The translations under genes and the position numbers were made by a program. From Verrucomicrobiales bacterium (GTDB taxonomy: Bacteria > Verrucomicrobiota > Verrucomicrobiia > Limisphaerales > UBA11320): a stretch of DNA of 36,004 nucleotides. The notes under the pieces were generated by a model. The model worked only from the letters and a program-made list of their open reading frames with translations, did not search any database and was not told the origin of the DNA. This document shows, one piece after another, positions 25,141 to 33,056 of this stretch (its first letter is position 1; every line of letters starts with the position of its first letter). The stretch lies in the NCBI GenBank assembly GCA_016793885.1, contig JAEUHE010000230.1, positions 1-36,004 on the forward strand, given 5' to 3'.

Positions 25141-25377
25141 ACTCCATAAGGTCAAGCGCCTCGCGAAGCGTTTTGGTGTTGATCCTGAAGCGGTCCGATG
25201 AGGTTTATCGCTCGATGGTCCTGTAACTCTCTGTAAGCATCACTCACAAGTTCCTCGACCAAGTGTTAGAATCCCACAGGGATTCCGCCTCAAAGCCCAG
25301 GGTTGGCGCGAAGCAGGAGCGCCTACCCTGGGTTAGTCGTCGTTTTCCGGCCAACCCCATCGTGGGTTGCGGATCGG
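25136..25377. repeat. Palindrome cluster, copy 1 (duplicated near 28229-28467)
   Basis: This block contains GAATCCCACAGGGATTC (25269-25285), a strong hairpin with arms CCCAGGGTTGGCGC (25296-25309) and GCGCCTACCCTGGG (25319-25332), and CAACCCCATCGTGGGTTG. The whole block is nearly identical to 28229-28467. These are typical extragenic palindromes; no gene is read through them. Confidence 0.85.
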
Positions 25378-25555
25378 AGCTCAGACTACAAATGCCGGCT
25401 GCGACCACGGATGTCTCGGATGGCACGGATGGAAAATGACGGGGAGCCCCACCGTGAGGACTGGAGGGCACAATTGACGCTCACACAGACATTGAAATAC
25501 GCTCCCTTGTCAACTCGGTCTTGACCAAAAGTGCAGCTCCAGGCCACCGTGACTC
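25378..25555. other. Intergenic DNA with a lone CCACGGAT-type repeat arm
   Basis: This stretch precedes the DUF4410 lipoprotein gene and should carry its promoter. At 25405-25430 it has CCACGGATGTCTCGGATGGC and following bases, one arm of the repeat family that forms an inverted pair at 27335-27472. No partner arm is visible here. Confidence 0.6.
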
Positions 25556-26182
25556 ATGACTACGATCGCTCGACGGAGGCATTTACTTCGAACCATTCAC
25601 GCCCTGAGCCTTGGATTGATTTCACTCCTGTTGGCGGGATGCGGCTCCATCTCCAAGATCCAACCCTCGACGGAAGGTCAGTCTACGGATTTGACCAAAT
25701 ACTCCCGAGTCGTTGTGGCGTCCTTTGAGGACAAGGTGAGTGAGAAAGCGAAGGATCCAGAGGTCCAAGCCCGACGACGGACCGGCGTCGGACGCTTTCG
25801 TGAACTGCTAGCTCTCGAGCTCCGATCATCAGGCGCCTTTGCGCACTTTTCCACCGAGGCCTCAACCGAGCCCAATACCCTGCTCATCGGTGGGACGGTA
25901 ACTCGGTATGTCGAAGGAAGCGGCTTCGCCCGCCTGGCCATTGGAATGGGCGCCGGAAATGCCTACTTCGATGCGACAGTGGAGATCCGCGATGCGGCCA
26001 CCAAGCAGCTGCTGGGGACTGTCGTGGTGGACCGCAATAGCTGGGGCGGCGGCGGAGTTTTCTCGATGTCGCAGACCTTGGATAACTTCATGAACGAGGC
26101 GGCCAAGAATGTCTCCGCGCAGATCGTAGCGGCCAAGACCGTCGGACGCTTTACGCCGCCCAAGAACACGCGCCCTCGCTAA
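25556..26182 (+). CDS. DUF4410-family lipoprotein
   Basis: This 208-residue exported lipoprotein has a basic N-terminus, a hydrophobic stretch, then a lipobox LLAGCGS with Cys at about residue 29. The mature domain has VVVASFEDK, then IGGTVTRYVEGSGFARLAIG and MGAGNAYFDATVEIRDAAT, the pattern I associate with DUF4410. Function unknown; probably attached to a membrane facing the periplasm. It is a single gene, flanked on both sides by repeat clusters, with no operon partner. Confidence 0.9.
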   Translation: MTTIARRRHLLRTIHALSLGLISLLLAGCGSISKIQPSTEGQSTDLTKYSRVVVASFEDKVSEKAKDPEVQARRRTGVGRFRELLALELRSSGAFAHFSTEASTEPNTLLIGGTVTRYVEGSGFARLAIGMGAGNAYFDATVEIRDAATKQLLGTVVVDRNSWGGGGVFSMSQTLDNFMNEAAKNVSAQIVAAKTVGRFTPPKNTRPR

Positions 26183-26310
26183 ATCGATTTTCGGTGGTCA
26201 CTGCCACCGAGACTCCGCTACGCCTGTCCGACAGCGCCGGCTCAAATCCCTTCAACAGGGTCTTTGGAATTCCCGACTTCGTGGGGTTTGGACAAAAGCG
26301 GTAGAGAGCT
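26183..26310. other. Short 3' region of the lipoprotein gene and left arm of the target palindrome
   Basis: No gene is seen. The right end holds the left half of the element target palindrome (GCGGT at 26298-26302, then AGAGAGCT at 26303-26310). Confidence 0.6.
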
Positions 26311-26724
26311 CTCATCTTTACCTCCCAAAATGGGGACTAGACAAGTTGGGCCTTACAGCACCTGCTCACCTTGGTCTTAGCGGGTCCGAACCCGCAGGGT
26401 TCATAGACATTAGACGGGGGTGCTCGCCCCCCCCGGAACCGATAAAAATACGGAGCATCGCGCAGCGATGCCACCGGCTTCGGAGGTTGTCGCCCCCCCC
26501 ACTCAAGGAACAAAATCCGTTCCGGAGTCCACTGGCCGACGGGTGGCACGCCTTTCAGGGTGCCGTTCAATAGGGGGCGGTAGACCGGGGGTGTCGCTGC
26601 GCTCCACGCCCCGGCTAATCTCTTTGAACCCTGCGGGTTCTCGGCCGCGGAATCAGGAACTCCCCCGAAGAAGTGAGGATCTCCGACATCTTGTCTACTC
26701 CGCATTTTTGGAGGTAAAGATGAG
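26311..26724. mobile_element. ~414-bp transposase-less element in a palindrome, copy 2
   Basis: This copy has the best preserved terminal inverted repeats: 26311-26345 against 26690-26724, 32 of 35 matching (outer 15 bases CTCATCTTTACCTCC perfect). It sits between GCGGT (26298-26302) and ACCGC (26733-26737) with the 8-bp duplications AGAGAGCT (26303-26310) and AGAGGGCT (26725-26732), one mismatch. Internal inverted pair GAACCCGCAGGGTTC (26388-26402) and GAACCCTGCGGGTTC (26626-26640) plus a GCATCGCGCAGCGATGC hairpin. No protein-coding capacity that I can support. Confidence 0.87.
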
Positions 26725-26808
26725 AGAGGGCTACCGCTCTTTATACCGGCGGAGTCGACCCCTCAACATGTCGCAGCCAGAAAGCGAGGAACCCACGCCT
26801 ATGGAAGT

Positions 26809-27228
26809 TCAATCCCCGATGATTTTGACCAGCACGCGCTTCCGGCGTCGGCCATCGAATTCACCGTAGAAGATCTGTTCCCACGGTCCCAGATCCAGAA
26901 CCCCTTGCGTGATGGCGACTACGACCTCTCGTCCCATGATCTGACGCTTCAGGTGAGCGTCGGCATTGTCTTCGCCGGTGCGATTGTGATGGTATTGAGC
27001 CACCGGCTCGTGCGGGGCCAATTTCTCGAGCCACACGTCATAGTCGTGGAGCAGACCATCCTCGGCGTCGTTGATGTAGACGCTGGCGGTGATATGCATC
27101 GCGTTCACCAGGCAGAGACCTTCCTTCACCCCCGATTGCTTGACTAGCTTCTCAACCGTCGGAGTGATGTTCAGATATCCGCGCCGTTCCGGCACATCGA
27201 ACGGGAGGTATTCGGTCAGCGATTTCAT
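26809..27228 (-). CDS. YjbQ/UPF0047 family protein
   Basis: This 139-residue small cytoplasmic protein covers the full family length. Conserved features are [18 protein letters not shown], then the His/Asp-rich [20 protein letters not shown] and [19 protein letters not shown] near the C-terminus. Members are widespread; some have weak thiamine-phosphate synthase activity in vitro, and the in-vivo role is unsettled. The ATG at 27228 ([15 protein letters not shown]) is a typical start. A fragment of a second YjbQ-like gene is present near 35.6 kb. Confidence 0.95.
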   Translation of the reverse strand: MKSLTEYLPFDVPERRGYLNITPTVEKLVKQSGVKEGLCLVNAMHITASVYINDAEDGLLHDYDVWLEKLAPHEPVAQYHHNRTGEDNADAHLKRQIMGREVVVAITQGVLDLGPWEQIFYGEFDGRRRKRVLVKIIGD

Positions 27229-27702
27229 GTCGGAAGGAAAGCCGATTTCCAGCCCGGCACGCCAGCCTTTCGGGACGGATTGTTTGCGACTCTGGACCTT
27301 CTGACGTCAGTAAACCTAAAACCGGGAATACCTTAACCACGGATTTCACGGATGACACGGATCAAGACCAGGTTGTGACATTTCCTAACGGGACGATCGC
27401 AGTTCCGTTCAGAGTGATGAGGAGGTCCGTTCAAATCCTTGTCCATCCGTGCGATCCGCGAAATCCGTGGTTAGAACTTCCGTCTTCAGGATGAACATTT
27501 CGGACCTATCGTTCCTCTCGGAACAAGTGATGAAGCTCTACTCGGTAAAGCATCGATGTCGCTTATCTCCCACATCGCGACATCCAGAAAGCAACCAGCG
27601 GCGGCGTCCCGGGCTCATTCGGGTGGCTTGCGGGCGAGGTTCGACGTGAAGGACGCCAGCGCTACGCCACAGGAAATAGTTTTCACCCTCAAGTATTCCC
27701 GT
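27229..27702. other. Gene-free interval with an inverted repeat
   Basis: Apart from the AACCACGGAT inverted repeat listed separately, I see no coding sequence or RNA gene. Short open frames here are not supported by composition or motifs. Confidence 0.6.
27335..27472. repeat. 28-bp inverted repeat of AACCACGGATTTCACGGAT type
   Basis: The arms 27335-27362 and 27445-27472 are reverse complements with three mismatches and an 82-bp spacer. Sequences of this type recur as dispersed repeats in many bacterial genomes. A single related arm lies at 25405-25430. Confidence 0.85.
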
Positions 27703-27704
27703 TG

Positions 27705-28070
27705 CTAGGGTGGACTGCCCAGGTCGCTGTAAAACGTGAGAGCGTTGCGATCCGGGTCGTAGAGCGAGAACTCACGCGTATGCCATGGGGTAATGCGGAC
27801 GCCATCGGCGCTGCACTCGACGCCGCGTTGCTGATACTCGCGGAAGACGGCATCGGGTTCGTCGACCTGAAAGCGCAAACGAATAGTGCTCATCTCGTGA
27901 GGATATTGGAATTGCATATGGACTTCGACCTGGTCGCGGCGGAAGCCAACGTAATTGGGTTCGGCTGGGTGGTCCTGGAAAGCGAGTTCAAACCCGAGTC
28001 GCTCAGTGTAGAACTCGATGGCGCGACGAATGTCCCGGGTACCAATAATCGGATGCGTCTTTTTGAACAT
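27705..28070 (-). CDS. VOC-family (glyoxalase/bleomycin-resistance-like) protein
   Basis: This 121-residue protein comprises one vicinal-oxygen-chelate fold. It has IGTRDIRRAIEFYTERLGFEL at the N-terminus, YVGFRRDQVEVHMQF and the C-terminal strand FSLYDPDRNALTFYSDLG. The usual metal-binding Glu of the DP-GN-EF motif is replaced by Thr here, so it may not be a standard metalloenzyme. The start ATG at 28070 (MFKKTHPIIGT) is clear. A deleted, duplicated copy lies 3.2 kb to the left. Substrate unknown. Confidence 0.9.
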   Translation of the reverse strand: MFKKTHPIIGTRDIRRAIEFYTERLGFELAFQDHPAEPNYVGFRRDQVEVHMQFQYPHEMSTIRLRFQVDEPDAVFREYQQRGVECSADGVRITPWHTREFSLYDPDRNALTFYSDLGSPP

Positions 28071-28768
28071 AGCGATTCGAGTGGTTCAGTGTAGGCGTAT
28101 TCCTGAGCCATACCCGAGCTACCCTAGCCCAGCCAGAGTTGAGCCTACAAGCCAGCAAGGGTCAGTTGAAACAAGTGCGCGGGCGGCGATGACCGATTCC
28201 ATCGGAGAGGCCAAAGCGGCACAGGGGTGCCGCACTCCATAACGTCAAGCGCCCCGCGAAGCGTTTTGGTGGTGATCCTGAAGCGGTCCGATGAGGTTTA
28301 TAGCTCGATGGTCCTGTAGCTCACTCGAAGCATTACCCATAAGTTCCTCGACCAAATGTTAGAATCCCACAGGGATTCCGCCTCAAAGCCCAGGGTTGGC
28401 GCGAAGCAGGAGCGCCTACCCTGGGTTAGTCCTCGTTTTCCGGCCAACCCCATCGTGGGTTGCGGTCGCTTTGGCGTTTGGGTGATCGCCGATCCGCTTA
28501 AAAGCGGAACTCCGTGCGGGGCAGCGGACATCTGAGCTACCTTCTGGCCGGCCATCCGACGTTGAGGATGAACGAACGACCTCGGCATACCTGCCAAGAC
28601 TCCCGGAATCACCCACCACAGCAGACCGTGTTGTGAGGTGTTGCGCACGGTGACGAAAGCGCGATAGGGGCTAAAGCCAGGACTTGAGCGCTAGGAGCGG
28701 CCCTACTCGTCCGCATCGGCAACCAGGGTGACCCGCCCGCATTCGCTCGAGTGCTTTTGTCGGGCATT
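28071..28768. other. Repeat-rich intergenic region with palindrome cluster, copy 2
   Basis: This holds the unoccupied GCGGC-N8-GCCGC palindrome (28216-28233), GAATCCCACAGGGATTC (28362-28378), the hairpin with arms 28389-28402 and 28412-28425, and a CCGCTTAAAAGCGG hairpin near 28496. The part up to about 28467 is the duplicate of 24.5-25.4 kb; the rest is unique. No gene is supported. Confidence 0.8.
28216..28233. repeat. Extragenic palindrome GCGGC-N8-GCCGC, unoccupied
   Basis: GCGGCACAGGGGTGCCGC with centre ACAGGGGT (28221-28228). It lies in the second copy of the duplicated VOC block, at exactly the position where copy 1 carries the 406-bp element. The same flanking bases (CCAAA before, ACTCCATAA after) are present. 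Confidence 0.92.
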
Positions 28769-29509
28769 CTATTTCTCGCGTAGAGTGGCGATGCCTGGAA
28801 TGCCTTTTTTCGTTTCGATTCTTGCCATCGTCTCTAGGGCGGCGTCATAGGCCGCCTTTGAGGGTCTGTTCGTGTTGCTATCCCACATCAGATTGTAGTC
28901 CTGGCCAGTCCGGAACGCTTTGAAGTAAGTGGCGTCCTGCAGGAGTGTGCAAGTACCGGTCATGCCGTTAATGACCTGCTTTCTGTTATCTGCGACGGCC
29001 TCTTCGGCTTGTTTTTCGCTTTCTCTCTTTAAATATTCCCAACCGGGGTGGTAGTCCGCCGCCACTTGAGGTTTCCAGGATTTCACTCTGTCCAGGACCC
29101 TCGCATACACCTTCGGCTCTGCGGTAATCGCAGGATTCACTACTTCTCCCAGCTGTTGATGTGCCGCGCCGCAGGCGAGCATTGGATTGTTCCCGCCGGT
29201 CCCGCGGGGAGGAAAGAGCGCTTTGTCAAACCGCGAGCGAAATCGGGCGACGTACAAGAGGAAGCCTGCATCTTCTAGACGCTTTTTGTGAAACGCGACA
29301 GCGCAAGCAACATAAAGGATCCCCGCGGAATAGTGCTCGGATGAACTAAGGACTCGGTCGAGCGCGGCCGCTGAAGTGGAACCGAGGGCGTTCGGACTCA
29401 ACTGATGGTAAAGCGACTCTTCCGCACGGCATTGCGCTCGTGACGTTGAAATGCTGACTGAAAGGGCAACTAGAGCGGTGATGAGCAGTCTCTTCATGAA
29501 GTGGTGCAT
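28769..29509 (-). CDS. Exported hypothetical protein
   Basis: This 246-residue protein has a signal peptide near the N-terminus (MKRLLITALVALSVSISTSRAQC) and no TM segment after it. It has a few Cys (ACAVAF, LACGAAHQQ, GTCTLL) and a C-terminal part with MWDSNTNRPSKAAYDAALE. I do not recognise the family. I chose the ATG at 29509 because AGGCGG lies four bases upstream; the ATG at 29497 would give a cleaner signal peptide. It stands alone, flanked by repeat-rich DNA on its 3' side. Confidence 0.8.
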   Translation of the reverse strand: MHHFMKRLLITALVALSVSISTSRAQCRAEESLYHQLSPNALGSTSAAALDRVLSSSEHYSAGILYVACAVAFHKKRLEDAGFLLYVARFRSRFDKALFPPRGTGGNNPMLACGAAHQQLGEVVNPAITAEPKVYARVLDRVKSWKPQVAADYHPGWEYLKRESEKQAEEAVADNRKQVINGMTGTCTLLQDATYFKAFRTGQDYNLMWDSNTNRPSKAAYDAALETMARIETKKGIPGIATLREK

Positions 29510-29796
29510 TGTGCCGCCTAACGTCAAAGAGCGCCTAGGCTTGTTAAAAAGCGGATGGCCAGTGGTGTATTCAGACGTGAAGGGCCTTTGCCCGCGAGGT
29601 AGGCCTCAACGCAATCGTCTTGCTCCTCCATTCTTCTATCGTCCAAACCCATACTTCGGTTGAGCAGGCTCACAAAATGGTCACGGGTTCGTGGGCCCTA
29701 AATCGATCCTTCCGGCATGGTTATCCTTTTTTAGGGGGATATGGAAATCACGGGAAGGACACTCAGGCAATCGCCATGAGGTCAGCGCTGTTCGTT

Positions 29797-30270
29797 TCAT
29801 TGCGACAAACGCGGCGCGACAACTTCCAGCAATAGACACAGGATCAAAGGAGCAACCATCAACACCGCCACCGCCAAAAATCCAAGGAACACAACAAAAC
29901 GGCGGCGTTGGAAGATTCGTGCCAGATCTGTCTTTTCCCAGTGACACTCACCTTCTTGAGTCCCGGCCTCCAGGATGGTTTTGGTCATGTCAAATCCTCC
30001 AAGAAGATTATGAGCCAAGACCATCAGTGTGTTTAGAGCACCTCCGAGGGACCACCACCCAAGGAACACGGAAGACACCGAATGCGCAACTCCTCTCCAT
30101 CGGCGGCTCTGCCCTGGTGGGATCCACACAAGTGTGGCTCTGGTGAATGAGAAGAGAATCAGGGATCTGCAGGAGAGATAGACGACGAATGAACCACCGC
30201 GGCGGTGCTGCTGGACACGAAGATCGGACAAGTCGCCCAGTCGTAGAGGTCGTTGTAGGTGCAGATCCAT
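29797..30270 (-). CDS. Hypothetical membrane protein with two hydrophobic regions
   Basis: This 157-residue protein has two hydrophobic regions: about residues 66-90 (SSVFLGWWSLGGALNTLMVL) and about 125-150 (VFLGFLAVAVLMVAPLILCL). The pattern of a basic start, GGSFVVY, an IPPG turn, LGWW and N-L-GG-D-T resembles a widespread small membrane family in which LGWWG-PWG and GGKDVT are conserved. I know no function for it. The open frame is clean and the composition is coding-like; the frame on the opposite strand here is a shadow. Confidence 0.65.
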   Translation of the reverse strand: MDLHLQRPLRLGDLSDLRVQQHRRGGSFVVYLSCRSLILFSFTRATLVWIPPGQSRRWRGVAHSVSSVFLGWWSLGGALNTLMVLAHNLLGGFDMTKTILEAGTQEGECHWEKTDLARIFQRRRFVVFLGFLAVAVLMVAPLILCLLLEVVAPRLSQ

Positions 30271-30644
30271 GCTCGATCGTTCATGAAATTCGCTACCCGG
30301 AGAGGCACCAGTCGTTGTTCCTAGGTGTCAAGATTGCCCACTCCGCAAACTATTCCATCGGCACTGGACCTCCGCTGCTGAAACGATCGGATTGATCTAA
30401 TTGATGGCCACCACTTTGCACAGCCTCTGGGCGAGGCGCGTGCGGGCCAGGGATCACATCTAATATTTAACAATGGGAGCATGTGATCCGGAACAACCTC
30501 TTGAAATCGTAATTGGTTCAGACGGGACAGGAACTAGAAGCACCCAGCTTGTTGAGGCTTCCCGCGCGCTTGTATTGACGGTTGGTCAGGGTGGACTAGA
30601 CCTCCAACTATTTTGGTCTTATCATCCCCGGCAAAGCAAACTTC
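30271..30644. other. Gene-free interval upstream of the PEP-CTERM gene
   Basis: It lies between divergent genes and should hold both promoters. One symmetric feature is seen: GGATCACAT (30451-30459) and ATGTGATCC (30481-30489), a perfect 9-bp inverted repeat with a 21-bp AT-rich spacer. No gene was found. Confidence 0.55.
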
Positions 30645-31277
30645 ATGAGAACGATTCTTATTCTTGTCAGTCTTGCGGTAGTCCCCGCGCTCAGCCTACT
30701 CGGCCAGGCTAGCCTGACCTACCAAAACTCGCTCGGTATCGGGAAGGAAAAGTACATTTTTATGCCTGATCCCTCGGCTCCAACGGTTGCTAGGTACGGT
30801 GGAAGCCTGGAGGATTACGCCACCTTCACAAAAGTGGCAGGACAGGGGTTCTTCGCTGAGCTTTGGATGTCTCCTGCCAAAGACCAACCCGAAGACACCT
30901 TGCGGCCTGTTCCGGGTTCGGTTGTTACTTTCCGACAGGGAACAACAGCTGGCTTGATCGCCGGGAAGCCCAAGCTCGATATCCAGGGTGTGCAGTTGCA
31001 AGACACCGTTACTCTCCAACTCAGAGTGTGGGAGAATTTCGAACGAACGGTGAAGACCTGGGAGGAGGCCATACAGATGGGAAGCATTCGAGGCAGCTCT
31101 CCTCCTTTCAACTACTATTTTCCACATCCAGAGGACTTCGACCTCCCTAACGTGACCGGGAATATCGCGAAGGGATTAACCTATTTCAGCCTCACCGTTC
31201 CCGAGCCTTCGATGGGTTCGTTAGCTCTGATAGCTCTGAGCGGCCTAGTGTTCGGTCGATTTTCGCGGAGGTTCTGA
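30645..31277 (+). CDS. PEP-CTERM sorting-domain protein
   Basis: This 210-residue secreted protein has an N-terminal signal peptide (MRTILILVSLAVVPALSLLGQA). The middle has no domain I can name; it includes MPDPSAP, then YGGSLEDY and FFAELWMSP. The C-terminus is a PEP-CTERM signal: VPEPSMGSLALIALSGLVFG followed by RFSRRF. It should be exosortase-processed and surface-attached. Single gene; no operon partner. Confidence 0.92.
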   Translation: MRTILILVSLAVVPALSLLGQASLTYQNSLGIGKEKYIFMPDPSAPTVARYGGSLEDYATFTKVAGQGFFAELWMSPAKDQPEDTLRPVPGSVVTFRQGTTAGLIAGKPKLDIQGVQLQDTVTLQLRVWENFERTVKTWEEAIQMGSIRGSSPPFNYYFPHPEDFDLPNVTGNIAKGLTYFSLTVPEPSMGSLALIALSGLVFGRFSRRF

Positions 31278-31516
31278 TCTTTCACTGATCTGTAGGAGAA
31301 ATGAGCCTCTCGCTGCTGTTCTCCCGACGTCGTCGCTAAGTTTGCAGTGTAGGAGACGGTAACGAGGCTTGGTTCATGGAGAGAGGCCGTCGGACTTCGA
31401 GTATCGTTCAGCAGGTGCCCCATCAGGACGTTTCGTTGTACCCACGAATTGGTAGACCTCGGCCTGCTAGAACCACCCCGACTCAGAGTCGCGGTGGCTA
31501 TAAGTCCGACAGGCTG
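31278..31516. other. Short gap with an imperfect inverted repeat
   Basis: GAGCCTCTCGCTGCTGTTCT near 31303 and GTAGGAGACGGTAACGAGGC near 31349 are imperfect reverse complements and may form a hairpin between the convergent genes, acting as a terminator-like structure. Nothing else is seen. Confidence 0.4.
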
Positions 31517-32866
31517 CTAAAGCCCCTTCACTTCCCAACCCTTACGGTAAGTGCGTCGCACGAATGGATTCGCCTCTTTGACATCGAAGGTGAGTTTGCG
31601 CGCGTTCCACTGCAGGGTGGTGTGGGGAAACCGGGTGGCCACGCTCCCTAACAAGACCGCCTCGGTGAGGGGGCCGGCGTAATCAAAATTGGCCTGCGTT
31701 TTGTCCTTCCCGAGAATCGCATCCACGAACTGATGCCAGTGGTGAGCCCGTTCCATCTTAGGCTTCTCCATCCCGGCATACTGGTCCACGGGGAACAGCT
31801 TCGGACGGTCGATGTGGGGGAGCAGCATCACGCCCTTCGTTCCGATAAAAATACTCCCTTGATCTGGCAGCCACGGACGCTCCGAGGAAACAACGGCTGG
31901 CTTTACCAGAGATTGAATCTCTTTGGGCGGACGCTGATCGCCGTCATACCAGGTGACCTTCACGGTCTTGCCCTCAGTGAACTGGGTGCCAGGGAAGACA
32001 TAATGAATCACCGCGTCGACGGCCCAGGAATGAGCATTGGGCGACGGCCCCTCGCTTCGCACGCTCAGCGGGGCCGTCAGGGCGAGAGCCTTGAATACCG
32101 GATCATAAATGTGGCAGCCCATGTCCCCGAAGGTGCCGGTTCCAAAGTCGAGTCGCTTACGCCAGTTGCCCGGATGATACCATCCATCGCCGATGAACGG
32201 ACGATCCGCGCAGACACCTAGCCAAAGGTCCCAATCGAAACCCGCCGGGATAGGATCGACTCGATCTGGCTTCGCTTCGGTGTCCCCCCACTTCTTGCTG
32301 CTCCAAGTATGAACCTCTTTGATCTTGCCGATGACGCCTTCCTGCACCATGCGGACAGCGGCGCGATACTCCCCGGAAGAGTGAATCTGAATTCCCATCT
32401 GGGTAACGAGCTTCTTTTCCCGGGCGAACTCGGTGAGCCGACGCGTTTCGTAGATATCATGCGTGAGCGGCTTCTGTCCGTAGACGTGGAGACCGTGACG
32501 CATGGCGCTCATACCCATTGCAGCGTGCATATGGTCCGGGGTGGAGACGTTCACGCTGGTGAGCTCCTTTTCCTTTTCCAGGAGCTGGCGCCAATCCTGG
32601 TAAACACGCAATTCAGGGAACTTCTGTTTGAGGTCGGCAGCCTTCGCTGGCTCGACATCCGCGACAGCCGTCAACTGAACGTTCGGGTGCTTGATGAGCT
32701 CCGACAGATCCGCTCGCGCCATACCCCCAGCTCCGAAGCTGGCATGCAGCACTCGATTCGAAGGTGGAGCAGAGATCAGGCGAGGAACAAACCAAGGGAG
32801 AGCCAGAGCGCTGGCGGTCGTGGTCTTGAGAAACCTACGGCGAGAGAATGAACCGGACGAATGCAT
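31517..32866 (-). CDS. Tat-exported Gfo/Idh/MocA-family oxidoreductase
   Basis: This 449-residue protein has a twin-Arg leader at the N-terminus (SRRRFLKTTTASALALPW). It has an NAD(P)-binding Rossmann domain with FGAGGMARADL, VADVEPAKAADLKQKF, NVSTPDHMHAAM and the catalytic Lys in GQKPLTHDI (family: EKP). A C-terminal alpha/beta domain follows, with WDLWLGVC and GTGTFGDMGCHIYD. Such exported oxidoreductases are abundant in Verrucomicrobia and Planctomycetes and presumably act on sugars; the substrate is unknown. The frame opens at 32908, but the ATG at 32866 gives the normal leader. Confidence 0.95.
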   Translation of the reverse strand: MHSSGSFSRRRFLKTTTASALALPWFVPRLISAPPSNRVLHASFGAGGMARADLSELIKHPNVQLTAVADVEPAKAADLKQKFPELRVYQDWRQLLEKEKELTSVNVSTPDHMHAAMGMSAMRHGLHVYGQKPLTHDIYETRRLTEFAREKKLVTQMGIQIHSSGEYRAAVRMVQEGVIGKIKEVHTWSSKKWGDTEAKPDRVDPIPAGFDWDLWLGVCADRPFIGDGWYHPGNWRKRLDFGTGTFGDMGCHIYDPVFKALALTAPLSVRSEGPSPNAHSWAVDAVIHYVFPGTQFTEGKTVKVTWYDGDQRPPKEIQSLVKPAVVSSERPWLPDQGSIFIGTKGVMLLPHIDRPKLFPVDQYAGMEKPKMERAHHWHQFVDAILGKDKTQANFDYAGPLTEAVLLGSVATRFPHTTLQWNARKLTFDVKEANPFVRRTYRKGWEVKGL

Positions 32867-33056
32867 GCCCGAATGTATGCAGAGCGTGACCTCGGTGGCA
32901 AAGACCAATTATCAGACCGATCGTAAGCGAGTTCTGGGGTTTCGGAGGGGGAGAGAGGATCTGGATCAAACCGAATCCCTATCCAACAAGCCGTCGCATA
33001 CGTCTAAAGTCGGATAGAGGCATCACGCTGATTGAGCTATAAACGGGCTCAGGTCT

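Noticed and set aside
24891-25226. Open frame of 111 codons in the 0.4-kb element, with a similar frame in the 26.3-kb copy
   Set aside because: The shared protein-like stretch (PVASLRDARY) follows from nucleotide identity and palindromes. The frame runs past the element end into flanking repeats and has no known motif. I left it as a point to test by Ka/Ks.
28298-28648. Open frame on the - strand downstream of the VOC gene
   Set aside because: It reads through the duplicated hairpin block; a similar frame in copy 1 (25244-25471) diverges after the repeat, so it is not a gene.
29691-30146. 151-codon open frame on the + strand
   Set aside because: It is opposite the hypothetical membrane protein at 29797-30270, which has plausible TM segments and family-like motifs; the + frame has none.
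30451-30489. GGATCACAT/ATGTGATCC inverted repeat as a terminator or operator
   Set aside because: A 9-bp repeat with a 21-bp AT-rich spacer lacks a following T-run and is not placed at a clear promoter; I only note its presence.
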